Below, in pieces: positions 1 through 7,451 of a stretch of 20,736 nucleotides of DNA. Origin of the DNA: Bacteroidales bacterium (GTDB lineage Bacteria > Bacteroidota > Bacteroidia > Bacteroidales > UBA7960). The number at the start of each line of letters is the position of its first letter. Position 1 is the stretch's first letter. A program made the position numbers and the translations under genes. Below the pieces are notes generated by a model. The model made no database searches, was not told where the DNA came from, and was given only the letters and a program-made list of their open reading frames with translations. Location: positions 1-20,736 of the forward strand of contig SKTQ01000081.1 of assembly GCA_007122505.1 (NCBI GenBank), written 5' to 3'.

Positions 1-1146
1 GATACCATTTTCGGTGGCGTAGTTACCGATACGGTTCCCGGTTTCAGATCAGCGAGGGAATTTAATTTTTCGTCGGGTATCAGCACCCAGTTGTTTGGGC
101 TCATGCAGTTTACGAGGGGCCCCGTAAGAGCGGTCAGACACCGTATAGTGCCTACTGTCTCCTTTTCGATGCGACCCGACTTTGCTGATCCTTTCTGGGG
201 CTATTACAGAGAATATTATGACCCTGTAAGAGACGAGGTAGTCCAATACTCTATTTTTGAACAGAGCATTTACGGCGGGCCACCGGCGGGAAGATCAGGC
301 AATATCGGCTTTTCCATCAATAACAATCTGGAAATGAAGATCCGAAACCGGAGAGACCCGGATGGGGAGGATCGAAAGATAAGCCTGATCGACAATTTCA
401 CCATTTCGGGAGGATATGACCTGGCCAGGGATTCATTGAATTTTTCTGATATTCGCTTCAGCGGAAGAACTCGTTTGTTTCGAAATATCGACATTTCCTA
501 TTCCAGCAGCTGGACACCATACGCCAGAAATGAGGATGGACAACTGATCAATGAATTTGTATGGAATACCGACAGAAAACTACTGCACCTTAACAATACA
601 AGATGGACATTTAATCTGAACTACAATCTTCGCTCAGGAGGTGGTTCCGGCAGGCAGCAGGATCAGGGACGCGGTCAGCAGCCCGGACGGGGAGAGAGAG
701 ACTTCGGGCGCGACATGGATCCGGTTTTAAATGGTAATGATGCCTGGGAAGAGGAAACACCTGTGGTTGTACCAACAAATGGCGTTGATTATTCTGTGCC
801 CTGGAACCTTTCGTTTTCCTATTCATTCAATTACAACGCCAGATATCAGTTCGCACAGGACCGTATGGACAGAAGTTATATGCAGAGCCTTGGCGTAAGG
901 GGAGATGTTCAATTAACCCCGAAATGGCGCATCGGGTTTCGCTCCGGCTATGATTTTGACAACAATCAGTTAACATTCACATCTATCGATGTGTATCGCG
1001 ATCTGCATTGCTGGGAAATGACGTTCAACTGGATACCCATGGGTTTTCAGAAAAGTTATACTTTTACCATTCGTGTGAAATCAAGTGTGTTGCATGATTT
1101 GAAGCTGACACGCAGAACCCATCATCTGGACAGAGGCTTCTTTTAG
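1..1146 (+). CDS. lptD: LptD-like LPS assembly outer-membrane protein, C-terminal part (5' end outside window)
   Basis: The frame is open from base 1 and ends at TAG 1144-1146, so only the last 381 codons are present. In this family the protein is an outer-membrane beta-barrel that places lipopolysaccharide in the outer leaflet. The visible part alternates short aromatic-rich strands (for example IDISYSSSW, WNLSFSYSFNYNARYQF) with polar loops, as barrels do. The end, with DLHCWEMTFNWIPMGF followed by a short SYTF..RVKSSVLHDLKL strand, is the ending I know from Bacteroidota LptD homologues. One loop, about bases 634-715, is rich in Gly, Gln and Arg and low in complexity. The N-terminal OstA-like domain is not visible. 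The barrel assignment is strong; the exact LptD function is inferred from family resemblance. Confidence 0.85.
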   Translation, partial: DTIFGGVVTDTVPGFRSAREFNFSSGISTQLFGLMQFTRGPVRAVRHRIVPTVSFSMRPDFADPFWGYYREYYDPVRDEVVQYSIFEQSIYGGPPAGRSGNIGFSINNNLEMKIRNRRDPDGEDRKISLIDNFTISGGYDLARDSLNFSDIRFSGRTRLFRNIDISYSSSWTPYARNEDGQLINEFVWNTDRKLLHLNNTRWTFNLNYNLRSGGGSGRQQDQGRGQQPGRGERDFGRDMDPVLNGNDAWEEETPVVVPTNGVDYSVPWNLSFSYSFNYNARYQFAQDRMDRSYMQSLGVRGDVQLTPKWRIGFRSGYDFDNNQLTFTSIDVYRDLHCWEMTFNWIPMGFQKSYTFTIRVKSSVLHDLKLTRRTHHLDRGFF

Positions 1147-1332
1147 TGTCGTTGACATCACACTAGAGGATAGTTGTGATTTAGAACAACATCCGGGGCA
1201 GGAAAAAGCCGGCGTTTTTTCTCCGTGAGTATGGTGCTTTAATCTGCTTTGCCGGATGGAAGATGATCACTTTTTAAAGAGCGGATTGCGTATCAAGATC
1301 GCCATTTTGTTTTGGACTTTTATAAGCCTGTT

Positions 1333-2409
1333 ATGTTTGAAATTGCTGAGTTGAAAAAACTGGCTGTATCTCTTCTGAAGAGATGCGGTGTGCCGGAAGT
1401 GGATGCCGGAGCGACTGCCGACGTGCTGGTGGCGGCAGAATTGCGAGATATCCCTTCGCATGGGATGTTGCGGTTGTATGACTATATCCGGATGTTGCAA
1501 AGCGGACGCATGAACCCCGTTGCCAAACCATTTATTGTTCATGAAAGTCCTTCAACCCTTACCCTGGATGGAGACAACGGGCTTGGGCCTGTGGTATCGA
1601 AATTTGCCATGCATTACGCCATTGAAAAGGCGCAAAAAGCCGGTACAGGATGGGTAGCAGTGAGAAACAGCAATCATTTCGGCATCGCCGGTTATTATGC
1701 CATGCAGGCTTTGAGTCATGATATGATTGGAATGTGTATGTGCAATGCCAACCCCCTTGTTGCACCAACTTTTTCGGCCATGGGGATGCTGGGAACAAAC
1801 CCTTTGGCAGTAGCAGTTCCTGCAAAAAAGGAACCTCCTTTGGTGGCTGATTTTGCCACTGCTGCCATTGCCAGGGGAAAGGTTGACCTGCTGCATAAAC
1901 AAGGCATGCCAATCAGTGAAGGGTTTGTGCAGAATCCGGATGGCAGTCCCAGCAGTGATCCGGGCGTCCTTACAAAAGGAGGAGCCATACTCCCATTGGG
2001 TAGCACAAGGGAATACGGAAGCCATAAAGGATATTGTATGGCCGCTGTGATAGACATCTTCTCCGCCTTGCTGTCGGGAGCCAATTTCGGCCCGTTTGTG
2101 CCACCTTCGGTTGATTGGCTCCCTGTAAAAGACAACCTTCCCGGCAAAGGAACCGGGCATTTCTTTGGTGCCATGCGCATCGACGCATTTAGCCCGAAAG
2201 AACTGTTTTTGGAGGGAATGGATCATTGGATCACGACAATGAGGAACGCCGAACCCGCAAAGGGGGCAGAGAGAGTCATTATTCCCGGTGATCCTGAACG
2301 GGAAGCAGAAAAGAAAAACAAAATCAACGGCGTGCCCCTGAAAGATAAGGTGAAAGAACAGCTAAGGACTTTATGCAAAGAGCTCGATGTTGATTGGGGC
2401 GATTTATGA
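1333..2409 (+). CDS. Ldh-family malate/L-lactate-type NAD(P)-dependent oxidoreductase
   Basis: This 358-residue protein belongs to the type 2 malate/L-lactate dehydrogenase family (YlbC, AllD, YiaK, ComC), soluble cytoplasmic enzymes that reduce or oxidise 2-oxo/2-hydroxy acids with NAD(P). Family landmarks are present in order: IPSHGM at about 41-46, whose His is the proposed catalytic residue; RNSNHFGIAGYYA at 111-123; GTNPLAVAVPA; a DFATAAIARGK segment for cofactor and substrate binding; and GSHKGYCMAAVID followed by LLSGANFGPFV. Length fits the family (about 330-360). I chose ATG 1333, which leaves the usual short lead into the first helix; an in-frame TTG at 1312 would add seven residues. 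Substrate cannot be told from sequence: malate, lactate, ureidoglycolate and sulfolactate enzymes all share these motifs. It stands alone between lptD and a 273-base gap, with no pathway partner nearby. Confidence 0.9.
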   Translation: MFEIAELKKLAVSLLKRCGVPEVDAGATADVLVAAELRDIPSHGMLRLYDYIRMLQSGRMNPVAKPFIVHESPSTLTLDGDNGLGPVVSKFAMHYAIEKAQKAGTGWVAVRNSNHFGIAGYYAMQALSHDMIGMCMCNANPLVAPTFSAMGMLGTNPLAVAVPAKKEPPLVADFATAAIARGKVDLLHKQGMPISEGFVQNPDGSPSSDPGVLTKGGAILPLGSTREYGSHKGYCMAAVIDIFSALLSGANFGPFVPPSVDWLPVKDNLPGKGTGHFFGAMRIDAFSPKELFLEGMDHWITTMRNAEPAKGAERVIIPGDPEREAEKKNKINGVPLKDKVKEQLRTLCKELDVDWGDL

Positions 2410-2682
2410 TTGACAACAAAGACTTTGGCATTGTCTTCTCAAAATTCAGTCATTTATTGCTCATAAGATTTGTAAATTATTTTTGCATATTTCGCAATCG
2501 ATTTGCATGTATCTTTTTTGGTTTATTCAAAAAAAAATTTGAATATTTGCAATTGTTTCGATCATCACCACTTAGGGCAACATCTTTTTTTGTTGATTTA
2601 ACGCAAAATTTCAAGTGATGCCTCTTTGTTTTGTTATTTATTTTACCTTTGCATATTCACAAATCAAATCAATACAAATCCT
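2410..2682 (+). other. AT-rich intergenic region with two promoter-like boxes
   Basis: This 273-base gap is much richer in A and T than the flanking genes and holds homopolymer runs around 2514-2540 and 2584-2592. A TATTTTTG box lies at 2478-2485 with ATTG 18 bases upstream (2456-2459), and a second box, TACCTTTG, lies at 2644-2651. An open frame covers much of 2394-2618 but overlaps the dehydrogenase end, has low-complexity Phe-rich content and no family resemblance, so I do not call it a gene. The region could hold a terminator for the dehydrogenase and a long leader or small RNA; I see no clear stem followed by a T run. Confidence 0.4.
2625..2651 (+). promoter_or_regulatory. Candidate Bacteroidota promoter for the 2683 gene
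   Basis: TACCTTTG at 2644-2651 matches the TAnnTTTG -7 consensus exactly. The nearest TTTG (-33 type) is at 2625-2628, giving a 15-base gap, shorter than the usual 19 or so. Transcription would start near 2656-2658, leaving a leader of about 25 bases before ATG 2683. Confidence 0.4.
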
Positions 2683-3270
2683 ATGAAAACAGCTATTCAA
2701 ATCGTGTTGGCCATAGTCATCATTGTTCTGGGCTATCTCATCTACGAAAGTATTATGGAACCTGTCCGCTTTCGCCAGGAAGTACAAGTACGTGAGGCAG
2801 AGATTATTCAGAATCTGAGGGATATCCGTGAAGTTCAAAGAGCACACCGGTCCAGGTATCAAAGATTTACAGCCGACCTCGACTCCCTGGTGTATTTTTT
2901 CAAAAGCGACTCACTTGCTTTGGTCAGAGCCATAGGGTTTGTACCTGATACATTAACTGAAAGCGAAGCTGTCAGGCTGGGGATTGTGGAACGTGATACA
3001 ATTTGGGTGGCCGCAAAAGACAGTCTGCTGAGACGCCCCCAGTTCAAAATCCAAGAATTACCATATGTTCCCTTTGGACAAGGACAACGGTTTGAAATGG
3101 AAGCCGGTTTCATTGAGAGAGGCCTGGTAACATTACCCGTATTTGAAGCCAGGGTACAACCCCGTGTATATATGGGCGACCTTGACAACTGGCGCGTATA
3201 TTATACAAGGGAGGAAGGTCTCCGTGTTGGCTCCATGAGTGAAGCTGTTTTGGACGGTAACTGGGAATAA
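2683..3270 (+). CDS. Single-pass membrane protein with pseudopilin-like N-terminal region, function unknown
   Basis: 195 residues. Residues 4-21 are a hydrophobic segment of Ile, Val and Leu, followed by a charged helix (about 26-60) and then a region of short beta-type stretches with many polar residues, so the protein is probably anchored in the inner membrane with its bulk in the periplasm. The stretch at 38-72 (EAEIIQNLRDIREVQRAHRS..., then a YQRFTADLDSL segment) resembles the part of type II secretion and type IV pilins that follows the N-terminal helix. It lacks a prepilin peptidase site (no Gly before a Phe/Met and no Glu at +5), so it is not a canonical pilin. ATG 2683 is chosen because it starts just before the membrane segment and about 25 bases after a predicted transcription start. 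It ends 13 bases before DUF3822 and is probably co-transcribed with it. Confidence 0.75.
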   Translation: MKTAIQIVLAIVIIVLGYLIYESIMEPVRFRQEVQVREAEIIQNLRDIREVQRAHRSRYQRFTADLDSLVYFFKSDSLALVRAIGFVPDTLTESEAVRLGIVERDTIWVAAKDSLLRRPQFKIQELPYVPFGQGQRFEMEAGFIERGLVTLPVFEARVQPRVYMGDLDNWRVYYTREEGLRVGSMSEAVLDGNWE

Positions 3271-3283
3271 ACAAGATCAATAC

Positions 3284-4156
3284 ATGCCTGATCACCTGAA
3301 GAACATATTGAGCATTTCAGATCCGGTGAATCATAAAGGCAATGAACAAAAGTTGTTTTTATCCATCGGGTTTTTACCCGATGGATTTCTTTATGCCATC
3401 CTGGATGCCGATGCATACCGATACCAAGCCCTGGAAGAATTCAAAATAGCCGATAAACGCTCCGGCATTAACCATTACGTTCATGACATCCAAAGCATAA
3501 TTTCCGAAAACGGCCTGTTAAACAGGAGCTTCCATAAGGTATTTGCTTTTTATCACTCCCCCGGCCTCGTACTGATTCCCCAAAAAATTTACAGGGAGCA
3601 GGAAAAAGCCCAGGTCTACGGTATGTGTGTTGCCCCTGATGAAGAAGGAAAAATTAGGGTTGACTCTTTAAACATACTGAAGGCCAAAGGTTTATATGTG
3701 GTTCCCCCAAAGATTGACTCCCTGCTCGATCAGTATTTTCCCGAATGTCGTGTCAGGCATTACGGAACTGCCCTTATAGAGAGTGTGCTGGCATCACAAA
3801 AGCTTGAAAAATGGCAGGCCGACATGGTAGTCCATGTCAATGATACAAATGTGGAGATACTTTTACTGGATAAGCAATCCTTGCTGTTTTACCGGTCATT
3901 CTCCATACAGTTTTTCGACGACATTCTGTATCATATTTTTTATGTGCTCGAAAAATTTGGATGGGATGCCGGAGATTTGCATACGATGTTTCTTGGGAAA
4001 ATTGCCATGGATTCCGGTGAATATGAAACCATCCGTGATCTTTTCGGAAAGGTATCATTGCCTGACAGAAACGATGCTTACCGTTATGCAGGGGCATTTG
4101 ATGATGTACCCTATCATTATTACTACAACCTGTTAAATCTCAACTCATGCGGATAA
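3284..4156 (+). CDS. DUF3822 family protein
   Basis: 290-residue soluble protein of unknown function. I recognise it as DUF3822 from its size, its place directly before rsmD in Bacteroidota, and its pattern. It appears to have two similar halves. The first opens with KLFLSIGFLPDGFLYAILD (about 23-41); the second opens with a similar strand-turn-strand run at 181-206 (MVVHVNDTNVEILLLD, then LLFYRSF), followed by a helix and the strand DLHTMFLGKI at 231-240. That duplicated layout recalls the actin/Hsp70 fold of PilM and FtsA, but the nucleotide-binding Asp and Gly residues are not evident, so ATP binding is doubtful. ATG 3284 is preferred over an upstream in-frame GTG (3239) that lies inside the preceding gene. 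Its last ten bases overlap the rsmD start, which implies translational coupling. Confidence 0.8.
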   Translation: MPDHLKNILSISDPVNHKGNEQKLFLSIGFLPDGFLYAILDADAYRYQALEEFKIADKRSGINHYVHDIQSIISENGLLNRSFHKVFAFYHSPGLVLIPQKIYREQEKAQVYGMCVAPDEEGKIRVDSLNILKAKGLYVVPPKIDSLLDQYFPECRVRHYGTALIESVLASQKLEKWQADMVVHVNDTNVEILLLDKQSLLFYRSFSIQFFDDILYHIFYVLEKFGWDAGDLHTMFLGKIAMDSGEYETIRDLFGKVSLPDRNDAYRYAGAFDDVPYHYYYNLLNLNSCG

Positions 4157-4695
4157 TTGGCGGCCGATATCAGCGAAGGTTGATCAATCCGCCTCCGGGC
4201 CTCCCGGTTCGCCCCACCACCGATAAGGCAAAGGAAGCCTTGTTTAACATCCTCCACAACCACTTTGACTTTGAAACCGTCCGGGTTCTCGACCTCTTTT
4301 CCGGTACCGGAAGTATATCCTTTGAATTCGCTTCTCGGGGAGCTGAAGAAGTGGTGGCCATAGAAAAAAACTATCAGTGTGTACGATTCATGAATAAAGT
4401 AAAACAGGAACTGGATTTGAACAATCTGAATGTGATCAAATCAGATGTTTTTCGATTTCTTGAATGGTGCAAAACCCCGTATGATATCATTTTTGCTGAT
4501 CCGCCCTACAATATGCAGCAAACAAAAATGTTGCCCGACCTTGTTTTTGACCGCAAACTCCTTTTGGATGACGGTTGGCTGATCATTGAACATCCTTCGG
4601 AATTTGTTTTCGACAACCATGCTCAATTTCTCCGGAAAAGAAAATACAGCCGGGTGCATTTCAGTTTCTTTGGCTTCAACAAATCAATTCAATAA
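4147..4695 (+). CDS. rsmD: 16S rRNA (guanine(966)-N2)-methyltransferase RsmD
   Basis: 182-residue methyltransferase of the RsmD family, which methylates G966 of 16S rRNA using S-adenosylmethionine during small-subunit assembly. It starts with the family signature MRIIGGRYQRR and PTTDKAKEALFNIL. The AdoMet-binding motif I is DLFSGTGSISFEFASRG at 49-65, an acidic residue of motif II follows in AIEKN (71-75), and the catalytic motif IV is DPPY at 118-121. Length matches the family. The ATG lies inside the last codons of the DUF3822 gene, an overlap of ten bases, and coaD follows after 42 bases. The rsmD-coaD pairing is common across bacteria and supports both calls. Confidence 0.96.
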   Translation: MRIIGGRYQRRLINPPPGLPVRPTTDKAKEALFNILHNHFDFETVRVLDLFSGTGSISFEFASRGAEEVVAIEKNYQCVRFMNKVKQELDLNNLNVIKSDVFRFLEWCKTPYDIIFADPPYNMQQTKMLPDLVFDRKLLLDDGWLIIEHPSEFVFDNHAQFLRKRKYSRVHFSFFGFNKSIQ

Positions 4696-4737
4696 GATTT
4701 CATATATTTACCAACAGCAAACCAAATCATTTTTTTG

Positions 4738-5214
4738 ATGAAAAATACAGCCTTGTTTCCCGGCTCTTTTGACCCCATTACGAAAGGCCATGAATCAATC
4801 ATTCTGCGTGCATTGCCATTGTTCGAAAAAATCATCATTGCCATTGGCATCAACGAACAGAAGCAAAGCTTTTTTCCCCTTGAAAAGCGCAGGGAATGGA
4901 TTCAGATGGTTTTTGCTTCCTATCCGGAAATAGAAGTGATCACCTATGAAGGGTTAACCGTTGATCTTTGCAGAAAATTGGATGTAAAATATATTTTGCG
5001 CGGGTTAAGGACTTCTGCTGATTTTGAATTTGAACGCAGCATCGGACAAATGAATAAGCTCATGTTTCCCGATGTGGAAACCGTCTTTTTCCTCACCACA
5101 CCGGAGCATTCAGCTTTGAATTCATACATTGTACGCGATATCATCAAGCACGGCGGTGATGCATCCTCATTTACACCTGATGCCATAGATGTTTCAGGAA
5201 GCATATCCAAATAA
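4738..5214 (+). CDS. coaD: Phosphopantetheine adenylyltransferase (CoaD)
   Basis: 158 residues. The enzyme transfers AMP from ATP to 4'-phosphopantetheine to give dephospho-CoA, the penultimate step of coenzyme A synthesis. The nucleotidyltransferase signature GSFDPITKGH is at 9-18. ILRGLRTSADFEFE carries the conserved Arg residues and the Asp that contacts ligands, and the C-terminal RDIIKHGGD segment corresponds to the ATP-binding ISSS..VRE..KHGGD region of E. coli CoaD, though with LNSYIVRD in place of the serines. Length is usual for bacterial CoaD (about 160). I use ATG 4738; the frame also has a TTG immediately upstream. It is read in the same direction as rsmD and the secreted thioredoxin-fold gene that follows. 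Confidence 0.96.
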   Translation: MKNTALFPGSFDPITKGHESIILRALPLFEKIIIAIGINEQKQSFFPLEKRREWIQMVFASYPEIEVITYEGLTVDLCRKLDVKYILRGLRTSADFEFERSIGQMNKLMFPDVETVFFLTTPEHSALNSYIVRDIIKHGGDASSFTPDAIDVSGSISK

Positions 5215-5233
5215 CATTTTTCTTTGCTTTGCG

Positions 5234-5264
5234 TTTGAATAGGGAATCGGATGTTATAACTTTC
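5234..5264 (+). promoter_or_regulatory. Candidate promoter TTTG-N19-TAACTTTC before the thioredoxin-fold gene
   Basis: TTTG at 5234-5237 and TAACTTTC at 5257-5264 are separated by 19 bases, the usual Bacteroidota spacing; the -7 box has one mismatch to TAnnTTTG. The box ends five bases before ATG 5269, so the transcript would have almost no leader. The gene may alternatively be read through from coaD. Confidence 0.4.
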
Positions 5265-5268
5265 CAAC

Positions 5269-6687
5269 ATGATCATCAATATCATAAGAACAGGTATTTT
5301 CCTTGCCCTGGTGACGGCCATTGGTATCCATACAGGATGGACTTCTGATTTGATTATCAGGGGCATATTTCCAGGGGCGGAAGGAGAGGAGGTGCGCTTG
5401 ATGAAGTACCGGGATTTGATTTCCGGCTCTTTAACTGAGATCGCTTCCGATACCATCGATAACGAAGGGCATTTCTTTGTTCGCATTGCCATTGACGAGC
5501 CTATGCAACTTACCTTGCGCATCATGCATGCTTCCAATCATTTTTATGCCGAGCCGGGCAATGACCTGCAAGTTGTTATTGACCCGATTGGCCATAATGA
5601 CCAAATGCAAAGGCTTATTCAACATCCCTTGCATGGGGCATTCCCCATGACCATATACAATCGCCGTGAAGATCAGATTGACCTCAGTCACAAGGTGGAT
5701 TTGCTGCACAAGATGGTAGCTGATTACATTGAAAAACTGGTTGCGCCAAATATACGGGCCAACCACAGAACTTCGCTGCGTTTGTTTGCCGACCGGTCCC
5801 GGGAAACCTTTGCCGGCTGCAATCATCCTTTTCTTGATGATTACGTTACCTATTACATTGCCTACATGGAAAGAAGTCTGAACACCAAGCCCTTTAACAG
5901 TTTGTTTGAGGAGTACATCAACGGGCAACCAATCAGATATGGTCATCCTATGTACATGGATTTTTTCAAGGCAATGTTTGACAACTACCTGTTTTCTGAA
6001 AGCCGCTCCATCGATATTCGCGACCTGTATGCGGCGGTTAACCGGCAAGGGAGTTATATTGCCCTGATGGATACGCTTGGGAAGGATAGCCTGTTATTTA
6101 ACGACCGGCTCCGCGAATTGGTTATGCTAAATGGTTTACAGCGCATGTTTGCACGCGATGACTTCCTTGCGGCACAAATCCGGGAAGTCTTGCAGCAGAC
6201 AAACTCAGAGTCTCGCTTCCCTGTTCATGCCTCCATCGCCGAAAATATTCTTGACCGGCAACTTGCCCTTCATCGCGGCTCTGAGGTGCCTCCCATTGAA
6301 CTCTATGATGTTGTCGGGACAAGAGTTTCCTTACAGGATTTTTCCGGCAAATATGTTTATGTATTTTTTGGGGCCGGTTGGTGCAATACAACCATGGCTG
6401 AATTGGGACCTCTGGTTGATATAACTGAGACCTTCAGTGAAGATGTAGTTGTTTTGGGAATCCTGACCGACAGGGATAAAAGCTTAATTGAGCCGCTGTT
6501 TGCACCCGGCGTCTTTCCATTTCGATTACTGCATTTTGGAAATGACTACCGTTTACTTGACAACTACCGTATCCGCACAATACCACAGTTTTTACTGATT
6601 GATCCTGAAGGCCGTATGGCTGCCTATCCTTTTGTCTCCCCATCAGCCGGTGCAGCCGATAGACTTAGGCAGATCATCGAAAACTGA
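5269..6687 (+). CDS. Secreted thioredoxin-fold (TlpA-like) protein with one active-site cysteine
   Basis: 472 residues. Residues 1-24 form a signal peptide (basic RT, hydrophobic core, small residues at the end), so the protein is exported. The next ~90 residues look like the beta-rich domain often placed before thioredoxin domains in Bacteroidota (SDLIIRGIFPGAEGEEVRL, DNEGHFFVRI), followed by a helical middle section. The C-terminal domain starts near 335 with PPIELYDVVGTRVSLQDFSGKY, typical of TlpA-like proteins. The active-site region reads AGWCNTTMAEL, with Cys372, so the usual CxxC is CNTT and the resolving Cys is replaced by Thr375. The cis-Pro loop is intact (TIPQ, Pro439). A dithiol redox role is therefore unlikely; a monothiol or binding role is possible. 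ATG 5269 is the only start before the signal peptide. Confidence 0.85.
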   Translation: MIINIIRTGIFLALVTAIGIHTGWTSDLIIRGIFPGAEGEEVRLMKYRDLISGSLTEIASDTIDNEGHFFVRIAIDEPMQLTLRIMHASNHFYAEPGNDLQVVIDPIGHNDQMQRLIQHPLHGAFPMTIYNRREDQIDLSHKVDLLHKMVADYIEKLVAPNIRANHRTSLRLFADRSRETFAGCNHPFLDDYVTYYIAYMERSLNTKPFNSLFEEYINGQPIRYGHPMYMDFFKAMFDNYLFSESRSIDIRDLYAAVNRQGSYIALMDTLGKDSLLFNDRLRELVMLNGLQRMFARDDFLAAQIREVLQQTNSESRFPVHASIAENILDRQLALHRGSEVPPIELYDVVGTRVSLQDFSGKYVYVFFGAGWCNTTMAELGPLVDITETFSEDVVVLGILTDRDKSLIEPLFAPGVFPFRLLHFGNDYRLLDNYRIRTIPQFLLIDPEGRMAAYPFVSPSAGAADRLRQIIEN

Positions 6688-6727
6688 CGATTGCATCGTT
6701 CAACGATTGCCCATACTTATCCGCAAA

Positions 6728-7375
6728 TTATGGGTTTGTGCTGCCTCCCCGTTTGTGGTTTTGGCGGTATCTCTGTCCTACGCTCAATAATTCCCTGATA
6801 TTCCCGTATGTATTTCCCAATATCTCTGCCAGGTCATCGGGATGCTTCCATAGTGCTTTGGTGATTCCCTCGCTGGTTTGTGGCTCGGCCTGGCAGCATT
6901 TTCCTGTTTTCATAAAAAACCAGGAGGTTTTTTTTAATGCCCAGTCGGATTCACCGTCGAGATAAACGTGGTAGGTGTCGGGCAGTTGAGCGATGATGCG
7001 CAGGTTATTGATTCCGCATTCCTCTTCCACTTCCCTGATAGCTGCTCTTTCGGGAGATTCGCCTGCTTCGGTAAAACCTTTGGGCAGGTCCCACCGACCT
7101 TTCCGGAAAATAAACAGCCAATAATTGGTTGGGTCTGAAACCAGTCCGCCGGCTGCTCCCACAAAGTGAAAAAAGGTGGCGAACTGTCTGAAAGACCTTC
7201 CGGGATCATTGCTGATGCAATACAACGATCCTTTGCCCGCTTCAACAAAACGCATAAACAGGTCCCAGGAAACCGGATGTTCTGTAACAATATCAAAGTT
7301 TGAATCAATGTTTGGTCTGCCCGGCAAAAACGCAATTTCGCGCTGATCGTAAAAAACAGAATAATTGTTTTCCAT
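6728..7375 (-). CDS. Nudix hydrolase
   Basis: 215 residues from ATG at 7375-7373. The Nudix box at 100-122 is complete: GFTEAGESPERAAIREVEEECGI in two parts, G-x5-E then REVEEECGI, with the catalytic Glu residues that bind Mg. WDLPKG just before it is typical of the family. Such enzymes cleave nucleoside diphosphates linked to another group; the substrate is not deducible. About 95 residues precede the box, longer than in minimal Nudix proteins, and may be a small extra domain (LPGRP... and a segment rich in aromatic residues). An upstream in-frame ATG at 7450 would extend the protein into the pyrE promoter and is less likely. The gene converges on the thioredoxin-fold gene and diverges from pyrE. 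Confidence 0.92.
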   Translation of the reverse strand: MENNYSVFYDQREIAFLPGRPNIDSNFDIVTEHPVSWDLFMRFVEAGKGSLYCISNDPGRSFRQFATFFHFVGAAGGLVSDPTNYWLFIFRKGRWDLPKGFTEAGESPERAAIREVEEECGINNLRIIAQLPDTYHVYLDGESDWALKKTSWFFMKTGKCCQAEPQTSEGITKALWKHPDDLAEILGNTYGNIRELLSVGQRYRQNHKRGGSTNP

Positions 7376-7385
7376 TTGGCTCAGT

Positions 7386-7421
7386 TTTGGGTAGGGTGCG
7401 CGGCTTTTTTTGTTAGCTTTG
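7386..7421 (+). promoter_or_regulatory. Candidate promoter for pyrE
   Basis: TAGCTTTG at 7414-7421 matches TAnnTTTG. TTTG at 7386-7389 lies 24 bases upstream, longer than the usual spacing. Transcription would begin near 7427, about 25 bases before ATG 7452. Confidence 0.45.
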
Positions 7422-7451
7422 TGTATCATTTTTGCAAACAATGCCATCAAA

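Noticed and set aside
1199..1226. Near-palindrome AAAAAGCCGGCGTTTTTT after lptD, possible terminator
   Set aside because: The arms meet with almost no loop and a mismatch, so a stable RNA hairpin is unlikely.
1552..2226. 224-codon open frame on the minus strand inside the dehydrogenase gene
   Set aside because: It lies opposite a gene with clear family motifs, shows no domain pattern, and is rich in His, Cys and Arg as antisense frames are.
2394..2618. 74-codon frame after the dehydrogenase
   Set aside because: It overlaps the dehydrogenase stop, is Phe-rich from AT-rich DNA and resembles no family.
4944..6048. Two minus-strand frames of about 200 codons over coaD and the thioredoxin-fold gene
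   Set aside because: Both overlap well-supported genes, have no recognisable motif and no promoter or signal peptide.
6687..6710. Direct repeat ACGATTGC between the thioredoxin-fold and Nudix genes
   Set aside because: Two 8-base copies in a 40-base convergent gap can arise by chance, and no third copy or dyad supports a function.
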